A stretch of DNA of 34,157 nucleotides, from assembly GCA_009881065.1 (NCBI GenBank), contig WXFE01000039.1, positions 1-34,157 of the forward strand, read 5' to 3'. Shown piece by piece: positions 8,835-16,419 of the stretch. The stretch is from Bacteroidales bacterium. Lineage in GTDB: Bacteria > Bacteroidota > Bacteroidia > Bacteroidales > VadinHA17. Each line of letters begins with the position of its first letter. Position 1 is the first letter of the stretch. Position numbers and translations under genes: made by a program. The notes under the pieces are model-generated. The model was not told where the DNA came from, did no database searches, and was given only the letters and a program-made list of their open reading frames with translations.

Positions 8835-9923
8835 ATGACCTTTATTTATTTGAGTATCTGGATCTCCGCACTGATAGGAGTTATCCTTATTGCATGGATC
8901 CGCAGTTTCGATATCTATGAAAAAGAGGCCTTCATAGCCATGCTGTGGGCTTTTATTGCCGGCGGCATCACCTCGGTCATGATTGCCCTCGGAGCCTATG
9001 AATTTCTCAGGGCTTTTGGACTTAATGATGAAGTCATAAGCAACGCCCTTGGTTCGCTCCTGGTGATAGGTCCGGTTGAGGAGTTTGCAAAGCTTATCGG
9101 TCTGGTGGTTGTTTATTCACTGATCAGGAAGCAGTTCAATGAGCTGACTGACGGTATCATATACATGTCATGCGTGGCACTGGGTTTTTCCATCATTGAG
9201 AACTACTTCTATGCCAATGCTGGTGAAAACAGCCAATATCTGCTTGTCTACAGGGCTTTCATAAGCACTCCGGCGCATATCTCATTCAGTGTCATCATCG
9301 GATACGCATGGTACAGGTACAAGAAGGAGAACAAGCCGTTCAGTACAGTGATAGTTGCACTGCTGATTGCCAGTCTCCTTCACGGAATCTTTGACGCTCT
9401 TGCATTCACTCCGGGTTATAACCTCCTGTTGCTTTTATATCTCTGGTTCATAATCATGCAATCGCTCAGGCTGGTTCAGTACACAAATGTCATCTCGCCC
9501 TTCAGGCCTCGTTTCGAAGCATTGCTGGAGACTCCCTCAGGTGAGACAGCTCACGGTGTTGAGTGTCCGAACTGCGGTTCATCGGCGCCCAAGGAGCTCT
9601 TCATAAACAGTTACTTTACCTCCTGCCGGTGCGACAGCTGTGGTAACCACATAGCATCACGCAATGATATAAGAAGGATTTTCAGGATCTTTGCTCCCGA
9701 GTACAAAAGGCTTTTAAGGAAGCTTGTGCCGGTCAGGTTCAGTGACGGCCGGATAGTAATGAGTGTTTATGGCTCTGCCTTCTTTAACAGCAGCGGAAAT
9801 GCGGGGTTTTTCAGGGTAAGTGATGTTGCCCGAAAGTTGCAGGCCATCAATGACGACCTGCTGGACAGGTTCAGAAAGCGGTCATTCATATCAGCCAACC
9901 TGCTGAAGCAGTTTTTTGAATGA
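8835..9923 (+). CDS. PrsW-family intramembrane metalloprotease with C-terminal zinc ribbon
   Basis: This is a polytopic membrane protein of the PrsW/CPBP-like group, which cut membrane-anchored regulators such as anti-sigma factors. I start it at ATG 8835 because a TTG 27 bases upstream sits in a -7 promoter element. Key motifs are Glu82-Glu83-xx-Lys86 (EEFAK), Glu122 in GFSIIEN, His148 and His183-xxx-Asp187 (HGIFD), all within about seven or eight membrane segments up to residue 215. After that comes a soluble tail with CPNC (244-247) and CRCDSC (264-269), a zinc-ribbon pattern, then about 90 residues I do not recognise. The tail is not part of the basic PrsW domain and may bind the substrate or a nucleic acid. 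No sigma or anti-sigma gene lies nearby, so the target is unknown. Confidence 0.85.
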   Translation: MTFIYLSIWISALIGVILIAWIRSFDIYEKEAFIAMLWAFIAGGITSVMIALGAYEFLRAFGLNDEVISNALGSLLVIGPVEEFAKLIGLVVVYSLIRKQFNELTDGIIYMSCVALGFSIIENYFYANAGENSQYLLVYRAFISTPAHISFSVIIGYAWYRYKKENKPFSTVIVALLIASLLHGIFDALAFTPGYNLLLLLYLWFIIMQSLRLVQYTNVISPFRPRFEALLETPSGETAHGVECPNCGSSAPKELFINSYFTSCRCDSCGNHIASRNDIRRIFRIFAPEYKRLLRKLVPVRFSDGRIVMSVYGSAFFNSSGNAGFFRVSDVARKLQAINDDLLDRFRKRSFISANLLKQFFE

Positions 9924-9955
9924 AAAATGAGTAATTGAGATATCGGAGATTCAAG

Positions 9956-11068
9956 ATGTACACTCTTTTTTACAACGCACGCTTTTTCACCGGCATAGGG
10001 TTGGTTGAGGGGAAAGAACTGCTCATAAGGGATGACCGGATCGAAGGTTTTGCCGATCCGGGTTCAGTGTCGGCAGATGCCCGCCGTATTGATTGTGGTG
10101 GCAACCTGGTTGTTTCAGGGCTGATTGACCTTCAGATAGCGGGAGGAGGGGGTTACCTTTTCTCATCGCACCCTACTCCCGGGGCGCTTGATACGATAAT
10201 CAGATCAATAGTCTCTACCGGCACAACCGGCTTCCTTCTCGCGCTGCCCACCAACAGCAGGGAGGTATACACCGCTGCCTTCCGGACAGTCTCGGGCTGT
10301 GCTCATCCGGCGGTGATGGGCCTGCATATGGAGGGGCCGTTCATCAGCAATGCACGGCGCGGGGCGCACGTTCCTGAGCTGATAATGATGCCCACTCCGG
10401 AAAATGTAAGCTCACTTCTTGACGAAGCGGGCAGCACCATCCGGATGATGACTGTGGCGCCTGAGATATGCACCCCGGAGGTAATTGCTCTTCTCAGGGA
10501 GAGAGGTGTTACCGTTGCCGCCGGACACAGCAACGCCACATTCAGGGAGGCAATGGCAGGCTTTGAGATGGGTATTGAAACCACAACGCATCTGTTCAAT
10601 GCGATGTCACCTCTGCATCACCGTGATCCGGGTCTGCCCGGAGCGGCATTCCTCTCCGGAACAGCATGTGCAAGCATCATCGCGGACGGAATTCATGTTG
10701 ACTATGCAACGGTAAACATTGCCAGAAAGATAATGCGGGAGAGGCTGTTCCTCATATCCGATGCAGTAGAGGAGAATGACCGCGGGGCATACAGGCATGT
10801 GAAAAGATCTGACCGTTACACCCTGCCTGACGGCACTCTTTCGGGAGCGAAGCTGACGATGCTGGATGCAGTAAGGAACAGCATTGACAGGGCAGGAATA
10901 GAAAAGTATGAAGCCTTCAGGATGGCTACGCTCTACCCTGCACGGCTGATCAGGGCCAGTGACAGGGGAATGATTGAGCCGGGAGCCAGGGCTGACCTGG
11001 TTATTATTGATAATGAGTTGAATCTCAAGGGAGTTTGTTTAAACGGAATAACTGAATTTAAAGAGTGA
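9956..11068 (+). CDS. nagA: N-acetylglucosamine-6-phosphate deacetylase
   Basis: The enzyme removes acetate from GlcNAc-6-phosphate to give glucosamine-6-phosphate. The 370-residue protein has the amidohydrolase TIM barrel with Glu126 in HMEGP, His191 in AGHSNAT, His212 in THLFNAM and Asp269 in LISDA, matching the catalytic and metal residues of NagA. The first motif reads GLIDLQIAGG, closer to the E. coli single-metal type (Gln instead of HxH). I start at ATG 9956, which has GGAG about 8 bases upstream; a TTG at 9935 would add seven unlikely residues. The gene follows the protease by 32 bases and precedes a sugar kinase by 4 bases, so it is in an operon with ROK, MFS, SIS and UroD genes. No nagB is visible. 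Confidence 0.94.
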   Translation: MYTLFYNARFFTGIGLVEGKELLIRDDRIEGFADPGSVSADARRIDCGGNLVVSGLIDLQIAGGGGYLFSSHPTPGALDTIIRSIVSTGTTGFLLALPTNSREVYTAAFRTVSGCAHPAVMGLHMEGPFISNARRGAHVPELIMMPTPENVSSLLDEAGSTIRMMTVAPEICTPEVIALLRERGVTVAAGHSNATFREAMAGFEMGIETTTHLFNAMSPLHHRDPGLPGAAFLSGTACASIIADGIHVDYATVNIARKIMRERLFLISDAVEENDRGAYRHVKRSDRYTLPDGTLSGAKLTMLDAVRNSIDRAGIEKYEAFRMATLYPARLIRASDRGMIEPGARADLVIIDNELNLKGVCLNGITEFKE

Positions 11069-11072
11069 TAAA

Positions 11073-12023
11073 ATGGCATTGCTGGGAATAGATCTTGGAG
11101 GAACGAAGCTTGCCCTTGCACTGTTTGACCGTGAGGGCAACATCAGGGCAAGGGAGGTATTACTGCTGGAAAACCGCCAGGGAGACGAGGTGGGCAAGCT
11201 GATTACCGTAAATACGGCTCTCAAGGTTGCTGCTGCCGAGGGTGAGGGTGATCCGGTGGAGGCAATAGGCATATCAGTGCCAGGCATCAGCTGGCGCTCG
11301 AAGGGTACGGTATGGGCCCCCAATATTCAAGGGTGGGATGACTACCCCCTGCTGAAGGAGGTTACAAATATTGCAGGCCGGATACCTGTTGTTATCGAGA
11401 GTGACAGGTCATGCTATATCTCGGGTGAGATGTGGAAAGGCAATGCCCGCGACTGCCGTGATGCGATCTTCCTGGCCGTTGGAACGGGAATAGGTGCAGG
11501 TATTGCCGTAAACGGCGAATTGTTGCACGGCGCTGATGATATCGCAGGGGCAATAGGCTGGATGGCACTGTCAAGACCCTTCATGAGCAAGTACGCCATC
11601 TGTGGCAACTTTGAGTATTTCGCCTCAGGTGAAGGCATAGCCCGTCAGGCTGCAGACTATCTGAATAAGCATGACAAATACCAGGGAGAGCTGAGAAAAG
11701 GTCAAGGTATGAAGGTCACCACGCATGATGTGTTCGCTGCCCGGGAGAAGGGTGATGTGGCAGCCTCGGCGATCATTGACCTGGCCGTGGAATACTGGGG
11801 TATGGCCGCAGCAAACCTGGTCAGTCTGTTCAATCCTGAAAAAATAATATTTGGCGGAGGTGTTTTCGGCCCCGCCGTTGCACTTATTCCTGCCATTTAC
11901 CATGAAGCTGAGAAGTGGGCTCAGCCGATAAGCATACGGCAGGTAAGTTTTGAGCCCTCGGCACTGGGCGATAGCGCCGGTGTTTACGGTGCAGGATATC
12001 TTGCCATGAAACAGACAGGTTAA
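11073..12023 (+). CDS. ROK-family sugar kinase, atypical (zinc site and HxxE-type sugar contacts lost)
   Basis: This protein should phosphorylate a sugar, plausibly N-acetylglucosamine or a relative, with ATP. The N-terminal phosphate loop DLGGTK (7-12), the second ATP motif GTGIGAGIAVNGEL (from 138) and catalytic Asp111 (ESDRS) are present. The usual AGEIGH motif reads AGAIGW (158-163), so the Glu and His that contact the sugar in typical ROK kinases are Ala160 and Trp163. The zinc motif CxCGxxGCxE has shrunk to ICGNFE (176-181) with a single Cys. The chain is otherwise full length (316 residues), with no sign of decay, so it is likely a divergent subfamily with another substrate. The start is close behind nagA (TGATAAAATG), suggesting coupling. 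Confidence 0.88.
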   Translation: MALLGIDLGGTKLALALFDREGNIRAREVLLLENRQGDEVGKLITVNTALKVAAAEGEGDPVEAIGISVPGISWRSKGTVWAPNIQGWDDYPLLKEVTNIAGRIPVVIESDRSCYISGEMWKGNARDCRDAIFLAVGTGIGAGIAVNGELLHGADDIAGAIGWMALSRPFMSKYAICGNFEYFASGEGIARQAADYLNKHDKYQGELRKGQGMKVTTHDVFAAREKGDVAASAIIDLAVEYWGMAAANLVSLFNPEKIIFGGGVFGPAVALIPAIYHEAEKWAQPISIRQVSFEPSALGDSAGVYGAGYLAMKQTG

Positions 12024-12037
12024 CCATCTCCATAACC

Positions 12038-13201
12038 ATGAAACAGACTTATAACAGACGCCTCGTATTCTGGACAGCATGCCTGGGCATGCTTCTTTTC
12101 GGTATCGGACTGATCATGCTTGGTTCCGTGCTACCTGACCTGAGGGAGAGACATTCGCTCAATGCGGTGGAGGCCGGCACTCTGCTGTCACTTCTTCCCT
12201 TCGGGATTATTTTCGGATCGCTTCTCTTCGGGCCGGTGTGTGACCGGTACGGCTACAGGGCGCTTCTTGCAGTGTCAGCGTTGCTGATGTTTGCCGGATT
12301 CGAGGGGCTTGCCTTTACCCGCACCACAGGTATACTGAAACTGTCAGTCTTTCTCTTCGGTCTGGGCGGGGGAGCCATCAACGGAGCCACAAATGCAGTG
12401 GTGGCAGACATCAGCACCACAGGCAAGGGTGCGGCGCTGAGCATTCTTGGTGTATTCTTCGGTATCGGGGCATTGGGCATGCCGCTGCTGCTCAGTCTCC
12501 TGATGGCCAAATTTGATTTCCAGGTCATTGTGGCCGCCACGGGAGTGCTGGCACTGGCTGCAGCAGTGCTCTTCGCATTTGTAAGGTTCCCTGCAGCCAA
12601 ACAGGCGGAGGGTATTTCGATGAAGCAGGTTGGCTCCCTCTTCAGGGATGTCACCCTTCTGCTGATAGCATTCTTTCTCTTCTTCCAGAGCAGCTTCGAG
12701 GGGCTTATCAACAACTGGACCACCACCTACCTCATGGACAGGGTTGCTGCGCCGCAGGAGGTTGCACTGATGGGGCTTTCGGCCTTTGTGGCCGGTATGA
12801 CGGTGGCACGGCTGCTGGTAGGGTCTGTGCTGAGGAATTTGCCTGAAAGGCAACTTCTCTATATCTCCCTGGGCGTCACCTTTGCAGCTTTGCTTCTTTT
12901 CAGCCTCAGCCGCTCCACGGTGCCGGCAGTGGCCGGCCTCTTCCTGCTCGGCGCCGGACTGGCGGCAGGGTTTCCCACCATGCTGGGAATTGTAGGGAAC
13001 AGGTATCCCGATCTGTCGGGTACCGCCTTCAGCTTCGTCCTTGTGATAGGGTTAGTTGGCAACATGATTGTTAACTACCTGATGGGGATAGTGACTGAAA
13101 ATGCCGGTATTAAGCATCTTACCACATTCACATATGCAGAGCTGGCAATCCTGGTGGTCATGGCAACGGCTATCTTTGGCAGACTCAAGATGAATAAATA
13201 A
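12038..13201 (+). CDS. Major facilitator superfamily sugar permease
   Basis: The 387-residue protein has about 12 hydrophobic segments and the MFS loop signature after helix 2 (GPVCDRYGYRALL). Two halves are separated by a hydrophilic stretch near residues 190-200. It most likely imports the amino sugar handled by its neighbours. The gene lies 14 bases after the ROK kinase and 26 bases before the SIS gene. Substrate identity cannot be read from the sequence; GlcNAc, another hexosamine or a small glycan fragment are all possible. Confidence 0.88.
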   Translation: MKQTYNRRLVFWTACLGMLLFGIGLIMLGSVLPDLRERHSLNAVEAGTLLSLLPFGIIFGSLLFGPVCDRYGYRALLAVSALLMFAGFEGLAFTRTTGILKLSVFLFGLGGGAINGATNAVVADISTTGKGAALSILGVFFGIGALGMPLLLSLLMAKFDFQVIVAATGVLALAAAVLFAFVRFPAAKQAEGISMKQVGSLFRDVTLLLIAFFLFFQSSFEGLINNWTTTYLMDRVAAPQEVALMGLSAFVAGMTVARLLVGSVLRNLPERQLLYISLGVTFAALLLFSLSRSTVPAVAGLFLLGAGLAAGFPTMLGIVGNRYPDLSGTAFSFVLVIGLVGNMIVNYLMGIVTENAGIKHLTTFTYAELAILVVMATAIFGRLKMNK

Positions 13202-13227
13202 ATTACCAACAATCAAACAGAACAATT

Positions 13228-13989
13228 ATGCTAGCACTTGAATGGCTGAATAATGCCAGAAATGTAATGAATAACATTGAGGAGACACAACTGGAGAATA
13301 TCCGCAAGGCTGCAGAGGTGATGGCTGATACCATTGAATGCGGACGTTGGGTTCATACCTTTGGATGCGGCCATGCCACACTGCCCATTGAGGAGATGTA
13401 TCCGAGGATTGGCGGCTTTGTGGGTTTTCATCCGATGATTGAGATCCCGCTCAGTTTCTTTACCCACATAACCGGAGAGATGGGTGTTCACCAGTTCGTA
13501 TTCCTAGAGAGAGTTGAGGGTTATGGCGTTGAGATCATGAAGGGATATACCTTCGACAAGCGTGACACCATGTGGCTTTTCTCCCATTCGGGGATCAACA
13601 ACGTGAACATCGACATTGCCCTGGAATCGAAGAAAAGGGGCATGAAGGTGGTTGTCTTCGGATCTGCCGCTGCCGCGAAGGGAAAGAAGACGAGGCATTC
13701 CTCCGGAAAGACCATCTTTGACATAGCCGACATAGTGGTTGACACCTGTGCACCACTTGCCGATGCCTCAGTTAATCTCAGGAATCATCATGACAGGATA
13801 GGCCCCGTCTCCACAATGGCTTTTGTCACCTGTGTCTGGATGACAATCACCACGGTTGCGGAGATACTGGTTGACAGGGGAGTTAAACTCTACATACACC
13901 CGAGTCATAACGTACCGGGTGACAACACTGCCAGGGAGAGGCTTGATGAGGCCCTGGCAGAGTACAAGCGCAGGATTGCAGGGGTATGA
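13228..13989 (+). CDS. SIS-domain sugar-phosphate isomerase-like protein (UPF0309 type)
   Basis: SIS domains bind phosphosugars in isomerases, deaminases and the MurNAc-6-P etherase MurQ. In this 253-residue protein the phosphate-binding signs are HTFGCGHA (43-50) and SHSG (119-122) followed by an Asn-rich helix. It resembles the UPF0309 group of stand-alone SIS proteins rather than MurQ or GlmS. Its place after nagA, ROK and MFS suggests it acts on glucosamine-6-phosphate or a related ketose, and it might replace NagB. That role is inferred from context only. ATG 13228 is preferred: it follows an AT-rich stretch and gives a helical N-terminus as in the family. Confidence 0.82.
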   Translation: MLALEWLNNARNVMNNIEETQLENIRKAAEVMADTIECGRWVHTFGCGHATLPIEEMYPRIGGFVGFHPMIEIPLSFFTHITGEMGVHQFVFLERVEGYGVEIMKGYTFDKRDTMWLFSHSGINNVNIDIALESKKRGMKVVVFGSAAAAKGKKTRHSSGKTIFDIADIVVDTCAPLADASVNLRNHHDRIGPVSTMAFVTCVWMTITTVAEILVDRGVKLYIHPSHNVPGDNTARERLDEALAEYKRRIAGV

Positions 13990-14000
13990 CAATTAAACGG

Positions 14001-14100
14001 CATGAAGCGGCTTGGCAGGACTATATGAAAGTTATATCACCATGAAGCCGATTGGCAGTACTATATAAAAGTATATCACCATGAAGCCGATTGACAGGAC
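14001..14100 (+). repeat. About 40-bp tandem triplication of the translation start of the UroD-like gene
   Basis: Three copies begin with CATGAAGCSGMTTGRCAG at 14001, 14041 and 14080; the first two are 40 and 39 bases long, ending in an AT-rich TATATCAC. Each copy carries an ATG (14002, 14042, 14081) followed by near-identical codons. The first two run into stops after eight codons (MKRLGRTI and MKPIGSTI), and the third opens the real gene. The result is two mini-ORFs that copy the gene's own start. Confidence 0.85.
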
Positions 14101-15091
14101 TTTAGGATTCATAAATGGCATTGCCGTCGACAGGGTGCCCTTCCATCCCATCCTGATGCGTTTTGCAGCGCGTCACGCAGGAGTGCGGTACCGGGACTTC
14201 TGTCTCAGCCCGGCTCACAAGTGCATGGCCAATATCAGGTGTGCTGAAGATTTCAGGTCTGACTGGGTAAACACCATGTCTGACCCATGGGCAGAAGCTG
14301 AAGCCTTCGGGACGGTCCTCTCCTACCCTGATGATGATCTGCCGAAGGTGGAGCGTCATGCGATAGAAGAGATATCTGACATTGACAGGATGGCCGTGCT
14401 CCGTCCGGGTGACCACCGGCGGATGCTGGCCCGTGTGGAGGAGATAGAGACATACCGGAGAGAGAGTGCCGGCGCACTGTTCATTTGCGGCTGGGTTGAG
14501 GGTCCATTTGCGGCCTGGTGTGACATCAGGGATATCAATATGGCGATGACTGACCTTTACGAGTATCCGGTTGAAGTTCATAAAGCGCTGGATATTATTA
14601 CTGAAAGCGCCATGGCTTTCATTACCCCACAGGTCAGGGCCGGGGCTCACTGCATCGGTATCGGTGATTCGGTCTGCTCACTCATCTCCCCGGAGCTGTA
14701 TGATGAGTTCTGCTTCGAACGGGAGAAGATCCTGGTGGAACACATACATTCACTGGGAGCGCTGGCAAAGATCCACATCTGCGGGAACATATCGGCTATC
14801 CTTCCGCGGGTAATCAGTACCGGGGCAGACATAATAGATATCGATCACCGGACAGGACCGGTGACGGAAGTGCTTGGTTTATTGCAGCCGGGACAGGTTT
14901 TTTCCGGCAAAAGCGATCCGGTTTCGGTGTTACAGGACGGTGACACGGCATCTATCCGCAGCAGTTGCCGTTCATTCTTTGATGAGGCAGGAGGCCGTGC
15001 AATCCTCTCGGCCGGGTGTGAGGTAACGCCCGGTACGCCGGTGGAGAACCTGCGCTTTTTCTCCGGGATGGCCGGGGAGCTTCTCCCATGA
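14081..15091 (+). CDS. Uroporphyrinogen decarboxylase-family protein, MtaA/corrinoid-methyltransferase-like
   Basis: The 336-residue TIM-barrel protein belongs to the URO-D superfamily, which holds heme-pathway HemE and zinc methyltransferases such as MtaA and CmuA. It does not look like HemE. It has His232-x-Cys234 in KIHICGN and Cys313 in SAGCEV, the HxC...C zinc pattern of the methyltransferase branch, and GADIIDIDHR before the last strands. A methyl-transfer or demethylation role is therefore more likely than tetrapyrrole synthesis. No corrinoid protein or reactivase is encoded nearby. It is the last gene of the amino-sugar module, 91 bases after the SIS gene, and its start lies in a triplicated segment. 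The third ATG is used because the first two frames stop after eight codons. Confidence 0.83.
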   Translation: MKPIDRTLGFINGIAVDRVPFHPILMRFAARHAGVRYRDFCLSPAHKCMANIRCAEDFRSDWVNTMSDPWAEAEAFGTVLSYPDDDLPKVERHAIEEISDIDRMAVLRPGDHRRMLARVEEIETYRRESAGALFICGWVEGPFAAWCDIRDINMAMTDLYEYPVEVHKALDIITESAMAFITPQVRAGAHCIGIGDSVCSLISPELYDEFCFEREKILVEHIHSLGALAKIHICGNISAILPRVISTGADIIDIDHRTGPVTEVLGLLQPGQVFSGKSDPVSVLQDGDTASIRSSCRSFFDEAGGRAILSAGCEVTPGTPVENLRFFSGMAGELLP

Positions 15092-15149
15092 TTTTACAAG
15101 GCGGCTGAGATAATCAGGGAGAGTGAGCGTGCCACCGCACCGGCTCCGT

Positions 15150-15248
15150 GGGAACAATTGCCGTGATGTGCTGTCAGGGCAACAACTAACCGGCAACAGT
15201 TCGCCCTCTGCCCGGCAAGGAACAATTACCGTGATGTGCTGTCAGGCC
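15150..15248 (+). repeat. 68-bp direct repeat (1.4 copies) with an internal hairpin, downstream of the UroD-like gene
   Basis: GGAACAATTRCCGTGATGTG continuing to CTGTCAGG occurs at 15151 and again at 15219, 68 bases apart. The first copy can fold back on the intervening sequence: GGG-AAC-TTGCCG (15150-15163) pairs with CGGCAA-GTT-CCC (15191-15206) with small internal loops. There is no U-run, so it is not a standard terminator. It fills the 230-base gap between the UroD-like gene and the promoter of the next gene. Confidence 0.7.
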
Positions 15249-15268
15249 TTCACTTTTACAGGTAAAAA

Positions 15269-15300
15269 TTGTAGATTTTCTCTGAAAGATAGTATCTTTG
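15269..15300 (+). promoter_or_regulatory. Bacteroidota promoter (TTG, 21 bp, TATCTTTG)
   Basis: TTG at 15269 and TATCTTTG at 15293-15300 fit the -33/-7 pattern with a 21-base spacer. The -7 element ends 24 bases before the ATG at 15325. This starts a new transcription unit after the amino-sugar operon. Confidence 0.65.
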
Positions 15301-15324
15301 AACCTTGATCTAAACTAAATCCAG

Positions 15325-16224
15325 ATGAAACGATCCTATTTCATTTTATGCCTGGCACTGTTGATTACGGCGCCGGCAATTTTCGGACAGAAACCGATCA
15401 AGGTGCTTGAGGATAGCATTCAGTTTGGCAACTACCTTTATCCGGGGTTCAATGTTACCATTCCCGAAGCCAGCTATGACAAGGTTCTCAAGGACTGGAT
15501 AAAGACCCAGGAAAGCGGTACCAAGTCGAAGGTACAGACTGAGAGCGGAGAGATGACCATTTTCGGGGCCAATATCAAGGAGATCTCCCCTGCCCCGGTC
15601 AATATCTACAGCAGGATAATGAATGAGGATACCCTCAGCAGGATGCTGGTATGTATAGAGCTCAAGAAGGACCAGTATGTGGGATCTGCCTCAGGTGACC
15701 TTCAGGTGACTTCAGCAAAGACTTACCTTAAAGAGTTCGCGAAGAAGCAGTACATGGACTTCATAAAGGAGGAGCTTGCCGCCGAGGAGAAGATACTGAG
15801 AGATCTCAAAAAGGACCTTGGAAGCCTGGAGAGCAGCAAGGCCCGTAGCCAAAGGAAGGCCAGAAGCAACAGGAACACCGTGAACGCCGAACAGGAGAAG
15901 CTGCTTGTCAAACATAATGAACTGAGCCTTCTGTCAAATGAGATCATAAACAAGAACAACGAGGTGATGGAAATGCCGGTAGGTCCCGGCAGGGATGCCA
16001 TGGCCGCCCAGGTGAAGGAACTCGAGAAAAGGCGCAAGAAGCTCCAGAATGAGATCAACAAGGGTGAAAACCGTATCAGGAAGGCTAAATCAGCCATTGA
16101 TCAGGCTGACAGGGCTATCCCCAGGAATGAAGATGAACAGGCTGTAATGAAATCAAGGATTGATGCACAGCAGGCTGTTGTTCAGACCTTCATTGACAAG
16201 CTGAACAATGTCAAAGTCTACTGA
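15325..16224 (+). CDS. Exported coiled-coil protein of unknown function
   Basis: I do not recognise a named family. Residues 1-21 are a Sec signal ending IFGQ. Residues about 22-130 form a compact mixed domain with an acidic, hydrophobic pattern. From about 145 to 290 the chain is a long, charged helix with heptad spacing (EELAAEEKILRDLKKDL, then KELEKRRKKLQNEINKGEN), broken by a Gly/Pro turn near 220 (VGPGRD). This suggests an antiparallel coiled-coil hairpin in the periplasm. It has its own promoter and a downstream terminator, so it is a single-gene unit. A structural or scaffold role in the envelope is a guess. Confidence 0.8.
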   Translation: MKRSYFILCLALLITAPAIFGQKPIKVLEDSIQFGNYLYPGFNVTIPEASYDKVLKDWIKTQESGTKSKVQTESGEMTIFGANIKEISPAPVNIYSRIMNEDTLSRMLVCIELKKDQYVGSASGDLQVTSAKTYLKEFAKKQYMDFIKEELAAEEKILRDLKKDLGSLESSKARSQRKARSNRNTVNAEQEKLLVKHNELSLLSNEIINKNNEVMEMPVGPGRDAMAAQVKELEKRRKKLQNEINKGENRIRKAKSAIDQADRAIPRNEDEQAVMKSRIDAQQAVVQTFIDKLNNVKVY

Positions 16225-16248
16225 TCCTTACGGACAGTATTAGTTTAT

Positions 16249-16302
16249 AACCAGTATAACCAGCGGGCACTTGAAACCCACTGATTGTTAACTGGTTTTT
16301 TT
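16249..16302 (+). terminator. Rho-independent terminator after the coiled-coil gene
   Basis: An outer stem AACCAGT (16249-16255) with ACTGGTT (16291-16297) encloses an inner stem CAGCGGG with CCCACTG (one mismatch). A run of T follows directly to 16302. It lies 25 bases after the stop at 16224. Confidence 0.75.
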
Positions 16303-16322
16303 AAGCTCTTTGACATTAGTGT

Positions 16323-16388
16323 AATCGCATCCTGTAAGCATCTCTGTGACAGGCACTCCATACACAAAGAGATGCCTGGCATGCGATT
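16323..16388 (+). other. Large imperfect inverted repeat, candidate structured leader or operator
   Basis: AATCGCAT (16323-16330) pairs perfectly with ATGCGATT (16381-16388), and GCATCTCT (16338-16345) with AGAGATGC (16368-16375). The two 8-bp helices are separated by an internal loop of 7 and 5 bases; the apical loop has 22 bases. Just upstream is GCTCTTTGACA (16305-16315), similar to the boxA of rRNA leaders. No U-run follows, so it is not a terminator. It lies 31 bases before the sll1863-like gene and could control it. Confidence 0.55.
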
Positions 16389-16419
16389 ATTCCATCATAG
16401 TATTTTCTAATACCCATTA

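Noticed and set aside
15150..15248. Same repeat family as the 67-bp array at 2948
   Set aside because: The unit length is nearly equal, but I could align only short GC-rich words.
16305..16315. rRNA operon leader indicated by GCTCTTTGACA
   Set aside because: No 16S-like sequence follows within the window; the motif alone is too short.
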